64,000 nt of DNA, from positions 858,805 through 922,804 of the forward strand of contig CH003410.1 in assembly GCA_000149265.1 (NCBI GenBank). Reading direction: 5' to 3'. The first letter of the stretch is position 1, and each line of letters begins with the position of its first letter. Both the position numbers and the translations under genes were made by a program. The notes beneath the pieces are model-generated. The model had not been told where the DNA came from. It searched no databases and worked only from the letters and a program-made list of their open reading frames with translations. Shown one piece after another: positions 22,471-34,400 of the stretch. The stretch comes from Ciona savignyi (taxonomy: Eukaryota > Chordata > Ascidiacea > Phlebobranchia > Cionidae).

Positions 22471-22962
22471 TCATGCATTCTTTTCGGAAATTAATTTTTT
22501 CTCTAAGACAAACGCGTCGGAAGGTTCGATTCTTTTGTAATAATGCTCCTTTGTCTCAACAATCTCGAAACCGAAGTGCTTGTAAAAGTTAATCGCAGAG
22601 TCATTGTTGATCTGCACGTGGAGGAAAATGCTGTTGAAGTTGCCTTGCATCTTTGCGATCTTGAAAACGTGCTCGAGGAGCACAGACCCGATCCCGTGCC
22701 GTCGGTACATCGCCAAACACCCAAGGGTCATGATGTAAAGCCGCCGTACCCCGTCATGCACGTCCACTCTACAGCACACGGCGCCCACAACGACATCATT
22801 AAAATACGCCAATTTCGCGAGTTCACCAACTTCCAACACGTCTTTGTAGAATTTGTCGTTATACGAAACAGGGAAAATGTACTGGTTTAGTCGCTTCAGC
22901 TGCTTGATGTTGTGCTGGGTGATGGCCCCCAGTTCAATACGAACCCCTTTTATTTGACCCAT
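22471..22962 (-). CDS. NAA50: NAA50, N-alpha-acetyltransferase 50
   Basis: GNAT-fold enzyme that acetylates N-termini starting with Met and works beside the NatA complex; also needed for sister-chromatid cohesion. One uninterrupted exon, 163 aa (human 169). Nearly collinear with vertebrate NAA50: IKQLKRLNQYIFPVSYNDKF, VGELAKLAYFND, LYIMTLGCL, the acetyl-CoA loop RRHGIG (about 87-92), and FYKHFGFEIVETKEHYYKRI near the end. The start MGQIKGVRIELG is a few residues longer than the human one. A strong acceptor-like CTGTTTCTTAG lies about 25 bp upstream of the ATG, compatible with 5'-UTR splicing or spliced-leader addition. It lies about 400 bp upstream of VRK on the same strand. Confidence 0.96.
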   Translation of the reverse strand: MGQIKGVRIELGAITQHNIKQLKRLNQYIFPVSYNDKFYKDVLEVGELAKLAYFNDVVVGAVCCRVDVHDGVRRLYIMTLGCLAMYRRHGIGSVLLEHVFKIAKMQGNFNSIFLHVQINNDSAINFYKHFGFEIVETKEHYYKRIEPSDAFVLEKKLISEKNA

Positions 22963-23249
22963 GTTATGTTCAGTCCTCAGTAATTTTCTAAGAAACAGAA
23001 AAGCAATTGCTAAAACACATACACTGCATAAATCTGGTTAAAAATAAAAACAATCATTAAACTAATAAGTGTGCATGTCCTCCGCTACAAGAAGCTTAAT
23101 TTACAGCTCATAATCAATTGCCTTTGGCACACAGGTAATTTGGTCTATGCTTTGCTATAATTTTTATGTATATTAATCACAACACTACAACAATAGAACT
23201 TTGCATAGACACCATTGTAGCTAATGCTATAAAAAGGGAGAAAATAAAA

Positions 23250-23541
23250 AAGCCGATTAGCTTAGTGGTTTAGTGAATCGCATTTCAGCCGAAAGGTTGA
23301 AGGTTCGAAACTAGTCGTTAGAGAGTCGGTTGTGTCCTTGGGTAAGGCACTTAACGGACATTGCCTAAACCTAGTGGAATGATGGATTCTACCAAATTAA
23401 AGGAACATCTCAATCATACAAAACACACTGCAATAGCTCTGGCTACCCAGTCCAGTGGGCTAGAGGTAATCTGAAGTGTGTTAACACCCCTTGCATTTTC
23501 CTATTCACGGGGATAACCATGAATATCTTATCATATTAAAG
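23250..23541 (+). repeat. AGGAT-tailed SINE
   Basis: Forward copy with a complete head: GCCGATTAGCTTAGTGGTTT (box A), CAGCCGAAAGGTTG, GAAGGTTCGAAACTAG (box B, close to the Pol III consensus GGTTCGAANCC). The body ends in GGATAACCATGAATATC. Confidence 0.85.
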
Positions 23542-23593
23542 TAAATTTAAACTCAATGAATTTTCTTTTGGTTGTTTATTATTTTAGCCATTT

Positions 23594-24077
23594 TACACTA
23601 AAAGGGAAATGAGGAAGTAGGGAAACTACACACTAAAATAATGATTGTTTGACTGATTGTGAAGCGTTACGGTTAGTTATGGAGTTGAAATTAATGTTTA
23701 GGGCAGGGCCCTATTGGAAAGTTCGTTTTCTGTGCGCCGGATTTTTGCGCCAACATTTTTTAACCTAAATTTTGCGCCACGCCAGCAATACTAATTTGCG
23801 CCACCATAAACAAAGTTGCATAATTTTTAATTAAAACTGTGAAATATAAAGCTTAAAATGTCAAAAATACTGACATAAATAAAAGGCGGTGTAATCACGC
23901 CACGCCAGCATGATTTTTAGAGTTTTCTGCGCCAATACCTGAAAAAGTAGTCCGTGCGCCACGCCAGATATATCCGGCGCATCATACGAACTTTCCAGTA
24001 GGGGGGCAGGGTTAGAATTAGTTCCCATAGTTTCATTGGGCAGTTTTCCTCTGATATTTCCTTCCGTTTAGTGTTGT
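23594..24077. mobile_element. MITE family A interrupted by a younger element
   Basis: The left part (23594-23708, ACACTAAAAGGGAAATGAGG...) and the right part (24012-24077, ...TTTCCTTCCGTTTAGTGTTG) form one family A copy split by the element at 23709-24003. Confidence 0.8.
23709..24003. mobile_element. hAT-type MITE nested in MITE family A
   Basis: 295 bp with inverted ends CCCTATTGGAAAGTTCGT and ACGAACTTTCCAGTAGGG, flanked by perfect 8-bp copies of GGGCAGGG (23701-23708 and 24004-24011). The inside is rich in TGCGCCACGCC motifs. The octamer is part of the family A core, so this insertion is younger than its host. Confidence 0.88.
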
Positions 24078-24246
24078 ACCATTTAAAATAGATCGCAAAT
24101 GGGCGGACGGAACTGATTCATTGTCTCGATGTACGTTTATGCGAGATAGGCGAGGCTGCGAATTTTCTGGGTGGTAGTCTATATACGTCACAAAGAGATT
24201 TGTTAAATCACTGGATACTGTTGAGGTAAGGGTATTGACTTTAACT

Positions 24247-26774
24247 CAGGGGTCTCAAACTCAAGGCAAGAAAGGGGCCAATATGTGATAAATAGGCGAT
24301 CCAGGGGCCACACAAAATTCGGTCCTCTTTAGAAGAGTAAAATTTAAAAAAATAAATCATATTCATCATAACTTTTAATTAAATTCCCTTTTTTAAGTTT
24401 ATTTCAATTTTAAGTTGATAGGCAATTTATAATGAAAGTCTTTATGAGGTTTCTTTGAACTTTGAGAGTCAGACGGAAGACTTCTGGATACGCTTAGAAT
24501 TTACTAATGAGACTATATCTGGCTTCAGGCTTGCGTCTTTGATAGTAGCAAGTCTTAATACAGACTGCAAGTGTTCATCAGTCAGCCTTGATCTGATGGC
24601 AGACTTGTTTACCTTCATGGTGGAGAAGAACTGTTCACATACATATGTACTGCCAAACATTGCCAGAATTCGCATAGCAAAGGCACACAATTTGGGAAAC
24701 TTGTCGAATGGTAGGAACTTGTAGAATCCCGGAATCCCAACCTCCGCATATTTCTGCTTTAGCAGGGTGTCACACTGAAGCTCCATTAACTCCATCTGAA
24801 GGTCCTCCCTCACACTTTCAACATCCACTACTAGGGGAGTAGCAAAAAGCACAAATTGTTTTTCCAAAGCCAGAAAGTCTTGAAATCGGCGCTCAAATTC
24901 TGTATGTAAATTTCCAATTATTTTCACATACTCAGTCAGACATTCAGCATCAACCCTGCCCAGTGACTGCAAAGTCTTGAAGTGTGCAAAGTTTCCATTT
25001 TCAAGCTGCTTTCTCCACAATAAAAGCTTGCACTTGAAAGCTTTAACACAGTCATACATGATAGTGATAACTTGTTTTGGACCCTGCAGACTGCGGTTCA
25101 GCGTATTTAAATGGTCTGCCAAATCAGTGAGAAATGCAAGGTTGGATATGAAAGTGGGATTGCTGAGTTCAGGAATATCATTTTCTTTCATTGCCATGAA
25201 TAACCCAATTTCTTCTCTCAAAGCAAAGAACCTCTTCAGAACATTTCCACGACTCAGCCACCTCACTTCTGTATGATAAAGCAACTCTCCATATTCACTC
25301 TCCATGCTAGACAAAAAAGAGGTAAACTGCCTGTGATTCAGAGCCCTTGCACGTATGAAGTTCACAGTCTTCACAACTACATCCATAACATTTTTCATCT
25401 GGATCTTTTTTCCACAAAGTGCCTCCTGATGAATAATACAATGTATAGCAGAGATATATTCTCCAAGTTTTTTTACTTTGTTTTTTAGAAGGCCAACTAA
25501 GCCCACCCTTTCAGAACACATTGCAGGGGCCCCATCTGTAGCTACTGCCACAAGCTTTGACCAATCTAACCCTGCACGTTCAATGCACATTTCCAGTTCA
25601 TTAAACACGTTTTGTCCAGTACAAGTTCCTTTCAGTGGTAGCAAGTCCAACAATTCCTCAGTAATATTAAAATCTTTGTCAACACCTCGAATAAATACAG
25701 CACAGTAAGAAACGTCTGTAACACCTGTGCTTTCATCAAGGGCAAGTGAAAATGTTTCAAAATTTTTAGCAGCAGCAGTAAGTTGCTGATATGAATTACT
25801 TGCTAACTCTGTGATTCGACTGGCAACAGTATTTGCTGACAAGCTAATACTCTCAAAAAGTTTCTTTTTCTCAGGACAAAGAATATCACTAGCTGTTAGA
25901 AGACACTCCTTTATAAAAGTACCTTCAGTAAATGGTCGTGAGGATTGTGCAATCTTTTCACTCAGAGCAAAACTGGCCCGTACAGCATTTTTACTTGTTT
26001 CGTTCAAGTTAGAAAAAACATTTTGTTGCTTTAACAGGGCCGACTTCAGTTGTGTAATTTTTTCCTCTCGCATTTTCCCACTAAAAACATCATATTGATT
26101 TTTTGTGTTTCGTCTCGTAATGCCTCTTAATGTTATACTCCTTTCGTACTGCCACAGTTTCTAGGCAAATCAAGCATTGTACTTTGTCTCTCGCTTCTGT
26201 TACAAAATACTTATTTTGCCACTTTTCTTGAAAATTTCTGTTCTCTTTCTCAACTTTTCTTTTCTTTGGCTTTGACAACGACATTTTCAATGTTACACGG
26301 CCTTACAAAAAATTAAAATTTGGCTTGAAGCACAAGCTTAAACAGTGGTATTTTCTAACATGCAAGACTGCGCTAATACTAATATAAACAGAAACTGCTT
26401 GAGTAGCAGCTTCTTACCTAAAGATTAATATTAATAGAAGCTTATTACGTAATAAGTTTGTGACAAAGTCGGAGTCTGTGCTATAAATAGACACAACCAG
26501 ACACTGTGCTGAGATAGCCAGGACCTTACACTTACAGATTAACGTAAGTATACATATACATGTATGTATAGAATACACGCACTTTATAGGCTTGATATAG
26601 CTTTAGCTGCATTAGTCCTATGGCCCTATGGCTATGCAGTGTTTTTCAACTCGGCATGTACTATTAACATAAAGGTATAATATTTGTAGGACTATTTAGT
26701 AAACATGTGTCAGGTTGCTTGAGGGCCATAAATTATTGGTCGGCGGGCCGCGGGCCGCGTGTTTGAGACCCCTG
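24247..26774 (-). mobile_element. hAT (Charlie/GTF2IRD2-like) DNA transposon
   Basis: 2528-bp element with inverted ends CAGGGGTCTCAAAC and GTTTGAGACCCCTG, flanked by perfect 8-bp target duplications CTTTAACT (24239-24246 and 26775-26782). The ends carry GGGCC-rich subterminal sequence. It contains one transposase gene on the minus strand, broken by one frameshift. The perfect duplications and almost intact gene point to a recent insertion. Confidence 0.95.
24469..26290 (-). pseudogene. hAT transposase (BED finger plus catalytic domain), frameshifted
   Basis: The N-terminal part (26290-26090) is a BED zinc finger: WQNKYFVTEARDKVQCLICL, then RRKEYN-like VRKEYNIKRHYETKH. The rest (frame open from about 26100, first Met 26073, to 24469, 534 aa) carries hAT catalytic features LALDESTGVTD and VATDGAPAM and the dimerisation region FGSTYVCEQFFSTMKVNKS with LTDEHLQSVLRLATI. 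The two parts are one frame apart: a run of six A at about 26098-26104 has one A too many relative to the expected KHKNQYD reading. The closest remembered relatives are GTF2IRD2-like and ZBED-type proteins. No other disruption was seen. Confidence 0.92.
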
Positions 26775-26782
26775 CTTTAACT

Positions 26783-28498
26783 TGACACCTTACTTGAACA
26801 TTGTGTATGCTAGACTATGCATTTTTTTGTGTTTTAAACTTTTATACGTCTGCTGCTATACTTTTCATTAATCTTTGCTCACACAGGCATACACAGCCAA
26901 CACAACTAAACTAAAGATATTGATGGTAAAGTTACATTTAAATAAACAAATAAAATACACTTTATCCTGAAAACAAAATGATTATATTCTAACTTGCCTA
27001 TTTTCCCGCAAAATGAGTCCAACTGTTCCGTAACAATTTGGAAGCGCGATATTACGCGCTAAATAGAAATCTAATCCAAACCTTTTATTTTCAGGACGGG
27101 ATTCTATGACGTATTGATCTGATTTTTGAAAGGAAACCACGGCATAATTGATATAAATTTATTAGAGTATTTTACAGAATTAAAGAATGAACAATTTATT
27201 GTATAAAGATGAGCTAGTTAAATAAGTGGCTACGATGGAGAAGATTACAACCGCGGTTTGATGGTTTTCCAAGTACGGGAGTGCGAGGCGATTTAGATTA
27301 GGCCTCATTTCAAGCTAAAAATACGGCAGTTGACCACAGTGTGCCCACAAGTATATACGATTTGTACAAATAGTTAACTAGAAGCACATTTAGAAGCACT
27401 CTTCGGCGAAAAGCAAGCAGCCGGAATAGCCTATGCAGCGGTTCGCCTTGTTTTCACTTCAATTCAAACATCCGCGATAAGATGGACGTCATCCACTTAA
27501 AACTGCATTATGGCGCCAGCTATTGCCGGTCAGTGTTGTTTGATCTCTGGAAATCATTATGACGTCAGTTATTGCTCGGAGTTTGCTGGATTTTGATGGG
27601 GTTCCCGTGGGAAAGACCAGCTAATGGGTCTATTTTGGGCGAACAATCACACGAGATGTTGTCGCAAGAGTGAGAAGCAGAGAATCTATAAGTGGTTTTG
27701 GAGAGAAAAGATTACATGAATAAGACCAAAAACGGGCATCATGCAGTTTTCTCTTACGGGATTGGAGCACCAGATAAATACGGATGTTTGAACGTCAGAA
27801 GGGGGCGCACAGAGGGAGAGTGAACGAGGCTGAGACCGAGGTGATTGCCACCTGGCGCGTTAAGCGCTAGGTTATTGAGACTTTGTGGCATAGTTGACAG
27901 AAGGAAACAAGACAAAAGTCGCTTCTGCCGGAATTAACAAAGAACGAGTTGACAAGCCGCAAAGGAAAACGAACTGTCTATTAAACGCATCGCGCAGTTA
28001 TTCCGACGCCAGTCGGGCCCGCGAATCGATTCCCGAGTAAAGTGCATTGATTTATTCGTGTGTTTCAATTGACAACGTTTGACAATAAACTAACTAACTT
28101 TCAACCAGCGTGGACTCGATCTTTGGAAGTCGGATATCGGAGTCAGCATATATTCGAGCCACGCTAAAGCACCAAGGTGCGTACACGGAGGGTGAAAACC
28201 CCCCCGACTAACGTCGAACGTTGCAGTTAACTTACCCCGACTAACGTCGAACGTTGCAGTTAACTTACCGCAAAAACGTCAAACGTTGCAGCCTACTCCG
28301 AGAATCCCGGTAGAAAACGCTGTGCAGATAAGCTTACAGTGACTTCTACTGCATCAGGTATGTGGAGTATAGGGCTAGATATAAAATCCCTGGCAAAATC
28401 ATAGTATGTGTTACTTGCGTATATAAAGGACGAGTACGTTTGCAGTTTATGCGAAATTAGGAATTACTAAGTGTAGAAAAGAAACAACATGGCGGCTT
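26783..28498. other. Intergenic, unrecognised GC-richer stretch
   Basis: From about 27000 the composition becomes more GC-rich than the surroundings. A 36-bp unit (CGACTAACGTCGAACGTTGC with GTTAACTTACC) repeats about 2.5 times at 28199-28290. A TATA-like TATATAAAGG lies at about 28419. No protein frame was found; a solitary retroelement LTR is possible but its ends were not identified. Confidence 0.4.
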
Positions 28499-31400
28499 TT
28501 AAGCTGCAGCCCGGACGCATGAAGTTGCTTCGGGAGTCATGCCTCTCGGTGGTTTTGGCATCATGCCCGTCTTCCGCCATATTTCCTCTTGCTGCTTGAG
28601 CCAGTCGGGTGTCGGATACCTCTCCACGTAACGCATCGACTTCGGAATATAGCTCACTCTGTACGTCGTCTTGTCGTCGAGCATGGAGTCGCTAAGGAAC
28701 GCCCGGTTGTCGGGCTTGCATGATTTTGCCGGGTGAGCGCCGCTATGGGTTATGAAGTGCTGCTTAGCAGTCGAGAGGCCTTCAAATTTACCTGCAGAAT
28801 TTATGTTTGTGTTTATATGAAGGTGATATGCTAAAGATGTCATACAGTTTAGTACGCCTGTATGGCTCGTCAATAGTACACTTTTTTTCTGAGTATTATC
28901 TTATTAATTTTAATCGATTAAATTAATGATAGATATTGGAGCCGCTTCTGGCATATGCCAATATGATTTTGTAGCCTAATTATTGAATTGTCGTGTTTTA
29001 ACGCCCGTTCTTTTGTCGCCTTTTCTAGTTCTTCACTCGCATTAACAATACTGCATCGTGCAATTGTATATAATTTAACACAAAAACTGGCCGAGGAGCG
29101 TCCACAAAAATATCACAGTACACTTTGTAAAAATGTGGAGTTTAGGTTCAAAGATTAGTTTACCTGATTGTTGAATAGCTTCGGGGCGTGGTTTTCCGAG
29201 CGTTCTAGGCACGTTCCACTTCTTGAAGTCACTGCTGTAGTTCGTGACCCCCTCGAACGGCATAACTTTGCCTCGTTTGACCGCCGGTCGTTTTGGCGAC
29301 GCTGGCCTCCCGTACTGTGAGCGGAAATCCAATCGGTTCGTCGAAAGCAGCTCCATTTCGCCCTGTGGACCCAAGTAAGGCTGCGGCTGCTTGCGCCACG
29401 GCTGCACGACCGGCCAGGGGACGAAACTGTCCCTAAACTCGGAGGATGATGCCAACGGATCGGTGGAAGAGAACGGAGCTTGTGACGGACGCATGCTTTC
29501 AGCAGGAAGCGACCGCGGACCGGTAAAATCCTGCTTGAACGTGGTCTCGGAGTGCATCGGGACGGTAGGGGGTGCGTATCGTTCCCTCTCCCGCTGGGTT
29601 CTCGGTTGAACCTGGTGCGGAACGTAGCTCACGCGGTGCACGGTGTGGCTTTCCAGTGGTACGTCGGATTGGAAGGCCTTGTCCGGCGGTTTAGCCGACT
29701 CGCGAGGAGCGGCAACTCGGCGAATGTAATCCTGTAAAACAGGCCTAATTATACAATGTGTGGCAGAATGGGTAGCGTGCCATGTTCGTACAAATTCTAT
29801 ACAAACACGACATTAGTAACGACACCATCACGGGTTCAAAACTTAGCACCTTAAAAAAATCATGTATACTACTAAAGTTTATACTGAAGTTTATCCATTG
29901 GTTATACAACTCTCTAGTATAGGGTACTTAATTATACCCACTGGGTTGCAAACTTCCAACGACATATTTGATCACAACGTGCCCACAATCGTGAAGCCGA
30001 AGTTTGTGCGGTGTATTAAATATTTGTTATTACGTATTTCCAATTTGAAAAAGCAATTTAAATCCGTTGGAATAAGGCAACAATCGTTATTAGGTGACTT
30101 CGAGCAATAAAACAACATCCCCGAGATCAAATTACGTGTGTCCACTATGCCCACCTTTCTTTATATTTCGCTATAAATATAAAGCACGCAAATGTCTACA
30201 AATGTACCTGTTGGAAGGTGGAGGAGTTCTCCATTTTCACTGACGGCTTTTTGTAGTCGTTCTCTGGTCCGAACCGTACACGAGGTGGGAGCGTCCATCG
30301 TTTATAATCACCTGGGCACATTCCTCGAATATTAAGTATGTCTCCTATGACTCTTATCAAGCGTGTTAATACTTTAGGACTTTTAAAGAAAAGATACTGA
30401 AAAAACGCATATTAGGCATGCCAATACTCTAGGAGACATTTTTTTAGGAGACGTTTATAATCACCTGGGCACATTCCTCGAATATTAATCATGTCGATAC
30501 CCCTATGACTTTTACAGAAAAGATACCGAAAACGCGCATATTAAGTATGTTAATACTCTAGGACTTTTACAGAAAAGATACCGAAAAACGCATATTAAGT
30601 ATGTCAATACTTTAGGACTTTTACAGAAAAGATACCAAAAAACGCGTATTAAGTACGTCAATAATTAAGGACTTTTACAGAAAAGATACTAAAAAACGCG
30701 TATTAAGTATGTCAATAATTAAGGACTTTTACAGAAAAGATACTAAAAAAGGGCATATCAAGCATGTTAATACTTTAGGACTTTTAAAGAAAAGATACCG
30801 AAAAAACATATTAGGCATGCCAATACTCTAGGAGAAAATTTACAGAAAAGATACCGAAAACATTAACTTTATTCATACTTTCTCTGTAGGTTTGCCCCAG
30901 CGGCGGACACTTAGCTATATTTTTTAAATCTGCGAATCGCTATTTTGGGTGTACTTGAAATTTCAACATTCCGATTACGATATACCTCGACTGAGTGTTT
31001 ATTTTAGGCGTAACTATTATACTTTGCCATTTTTGCTATTTTTAGAAACGCTATTGAAAGGCGAATGGAACTTCTGGTTTGCTTATACATTCTTTTAAAT
31101 TTCTATTTGTTGGCCGAAAAAGCGTTTTATTTTCATAAATTTGAAGTCAAAGAAAAAAAACTGTTTGTTCAATTGCAGAAATAAGTGTTAAAACACAGAC
31201 AATCTTATGAAAAACGCGTTACCATGGTCTGGTCGCTAGATTGAAAGGGGCCCATATATTATGTATGTGGCAAGCCAAATTAAGTCAACTGTCAAAAGCA
31301 CAAACGCGACGTGTATCAAACCCAAAACCTGTGCGCTATATGGCCGCCGTACGCAAGTCTCGTAAAACGCGATCAAACCGTGGAAAACTAAAAGGAGGAA

Positions 31401-34400
31401 AAGAGGAAAGGCGGGAAACTGCACACTAAAATAAAGATTAGGGTATTTTAAATTATTTTTAAAGTTGGGGTTGGTGTTAGGTTTAGTTCTGGGGTTGAGA
31501 TTAGTGTTTAGGGCAGGGTTACGATTAGTTTCCATAGTTTTAGTAAGCAGTTTTCCTCTTTCCCTCCTTTTAGTATTGCCCGACTAAACCAGCAACTTAC
31601 TGGTGTAAGTAGGATGTGCCTCGAACTTTACCAGCGGTACACTTCTCGTTTCCGACCGTTTAGCGATCTGCGCCGGCCCGGTGTTGTGGCCAGGGTAATC
31701 TAGTTTGTACATGCTTCTTCCCTCCATTGGGGTACCAGGGGGCTGGTACACCTCCTTTGGGTGCGGCTCGTGCTTGGTGAGGGGGTGGGGGATGTAATCA
31801 AGTCTGCAGATATAAGACTTATAGTTAAAATGTTAATGTAATCGCGGTGTACAAGCAAAGCCTCGCGAATTTGTCTTATATGAGAGCTATAGAAAAATTA
31901 GAACATATACCAGAATAGGATCATCATGTTTGTTTTTTACCGTAGTAAATTTCTAACTCATGGTTGATTTGGTGGCTTACAACTTTTTTTTATTGAATTG
32001 GTGTATGTATCGGTCGCGTTAACTAAGCAGTCACACGACCGTAAATTATCATGTTCGCGTAATGGGCGTGATCAGGCGAGCAATCGTAAGTTGCATGTAA
32101 TTAAGATTTTTCTTCATTTATTTTTATTCTTTAAATTCTAGCTCTAAGTGCCTTACCCAAAGACACAACCGTTCAGCGATGCTCTTACCAAGCTATCCAA
32201 CCAAACGAGTGTGTATTTCTAACGCACGATCTACCGGCTTAGTGGCAGAATGGTAAACACGACTGAAAAACGGTTTTAATGACGAGTCTACCATGGTTAC
32301 GAAACTTAGCGAGGTAAAATATACTACATTGCTTATTTAGGTTGATTTAGGTATTGTAGTACTCTCATGTTAAATGTTTTTAACCACGGCGATGGGAACG
32401 ATTATCAACTGTCGCAACATCCCTTCTGAATCTTAGTATAATGTTTCGATTGCGCAATGACCTGGCGGTTAAACCAAAAACTTTTGTTTGTAAGGTACTG
32501 TTTTTCTTTCAAATACACCATATCCTTTGTCCATTGACAGGACATGATAGATATAGGATATATATGTTTTATTTTCATGAATAGGAAAATGATTTCGCAA
32601 CCTTTTGGATAAAATAGCACCGGTATGACCGACTGGGTTACACGGCCGGACGATAGGATGTTTATCCCGGTATATAGGGCAAAGGCGGGTTAATGGGGAA
32701 ATGTTGTACTATAATATGTAAAACTGTCAGTTAAATCGTGCCCACAATCGGTTAGTGTGTTGTAAACATCACAAACAGTTTTGTAGTTTTTGTTCCACCC
32801 ATTAATTCTCTGTGAACGAGAAAAGTATGGAGAGTGCCGTGCTAAGGTCAGAACCAATTATCTACCAGCTGATTCCCACAACCTTTCGATTTGATTGGCA
32901 GCCCATGTGCTACAATATAATCCTGACACAACTGCGGAACAAATAGTCACCTGAATGTCGTTTCTTCGGAAACTTTCGCGTCAGACTTTCGTAATTCTTC
33001 GGATGGCTTAAACGACTCGGTTGGCGGCACGCGGTAACGAACGTACTCGTCCACGTATTCCGTACCGGTCCCGGCTTGGTGGCCAAAATTAAGAAACCCG
33101 GTTGGCCTAGGTCTGTGCCACCTGTTGTAATTTGTATAATTAGGTTTTATTCATTGATTGCTCTTTAAATGCAAAGACGGTGAATAATTGATGGTCTACT
33201 TCGAAAAACTAGGTCCCGCAATCTGTCGCTGAACCGTACACGTTTAAAATATTCATTTTAAACACTTAAAATTTGCCGCAAAAGAAAGGTACCGTTTTAT
33301 AATTGGAGTAAAACCTGAAAGAAACCGGCGATGGAAATAATTATATGGCTTAAAGTACCTCTATAAATCAACCACACGGACAAAGATATGACTATAAGTA
33401 TCTTGAACCGGCCACTTTACGGGCATGTCTTCCGTTCAATGGTGTCTAATGGGCGTTTAAATTAAAACTCAAAACCCAGGGGGTGTCCTAAGACTTTTCA
33501 AGAATAAACTGGCGGAAAATATTATTAATAACTAAAGTGAAAACATGGAATATTATGCTTGGTTATATGAACCCCTTTGTATCCCATATCCAAAGCGCTG
33601 TGCTTTGCTGTTACGAAAATAACTACATAGGTTTTGATTTTATGGACAATAAAGCAAACGTTGGTTGGTAATTCACATCAAGTACGATGCACAAAGCGGT
33701 TAGTTTGAAATTAAAGCCCTGAACACGATATTATGTTGTTAGAGCGTCGTCGAGGTAGTATCGTTATTCGACTGGTTCTTTTGTTAGCACCTTTAAAGTT
33801 GTTTACAATTGCAACATTATAAAAGACGGGGTAATAGGCAATAAAGAGGTCGCTACACGACAAATAAGACGCTTGTATAAAATGTATTGTAAGGTCGGGC
33901 AAGGGCATTATGGCCAACTAAATCGTACATATATATAAAACGAAGGAACATAATATACTTAAAACACATATAGCGGGACGTAATTTTATAACATTAAACA
34001 TTGCTTAAAAAGCTAGAATTGTTAAGCCGTTTTTTTTCTAAAGAAAGGGGGCTTTTTGCTTACTGAATACACCAGCACATGCAGGCCTACATTAATTGGG
34101 TGTCCAAAATGCGGCTACAATCCAGGTTTTTCGCCATAAATATAAAATAACCAACGTTGACAAAATGACTGAGGAGCGTTTGGTTACCAGTCAAGGCCGG
34201 TACTTGAATAAGTGTGATAAAGAGGGGCTTTGCGAAATACTTAACTGGCATATAGACGTAACTTTTTAGCCTGTAATACAATTCCAACGGTACAAAAGTA
34301 AACTATATATACATTTAAGTGAAGTTTGACTGATGACTAAGACTCAAAAAGTTTTATTTTAGGTAACCAGTTAGGTAATCAACTATTATTTAGGTAACAA

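Larger units (their letters stand above)
22963..24238. other. Intergenic, repeat-filled
   Basis: Upstream of NAA50. It contains an AGGAT-tailed SINE (23250-23541), a family A MITE split by a hAT MITE (23594-24077) and unique AT-rich sequence. No further gene seen. Confidence 0.6.

Noticed and set aside
22543..22890. Plus-strand open frame of 115 codons
   Set aside because: Antisense shadow of NAA50.
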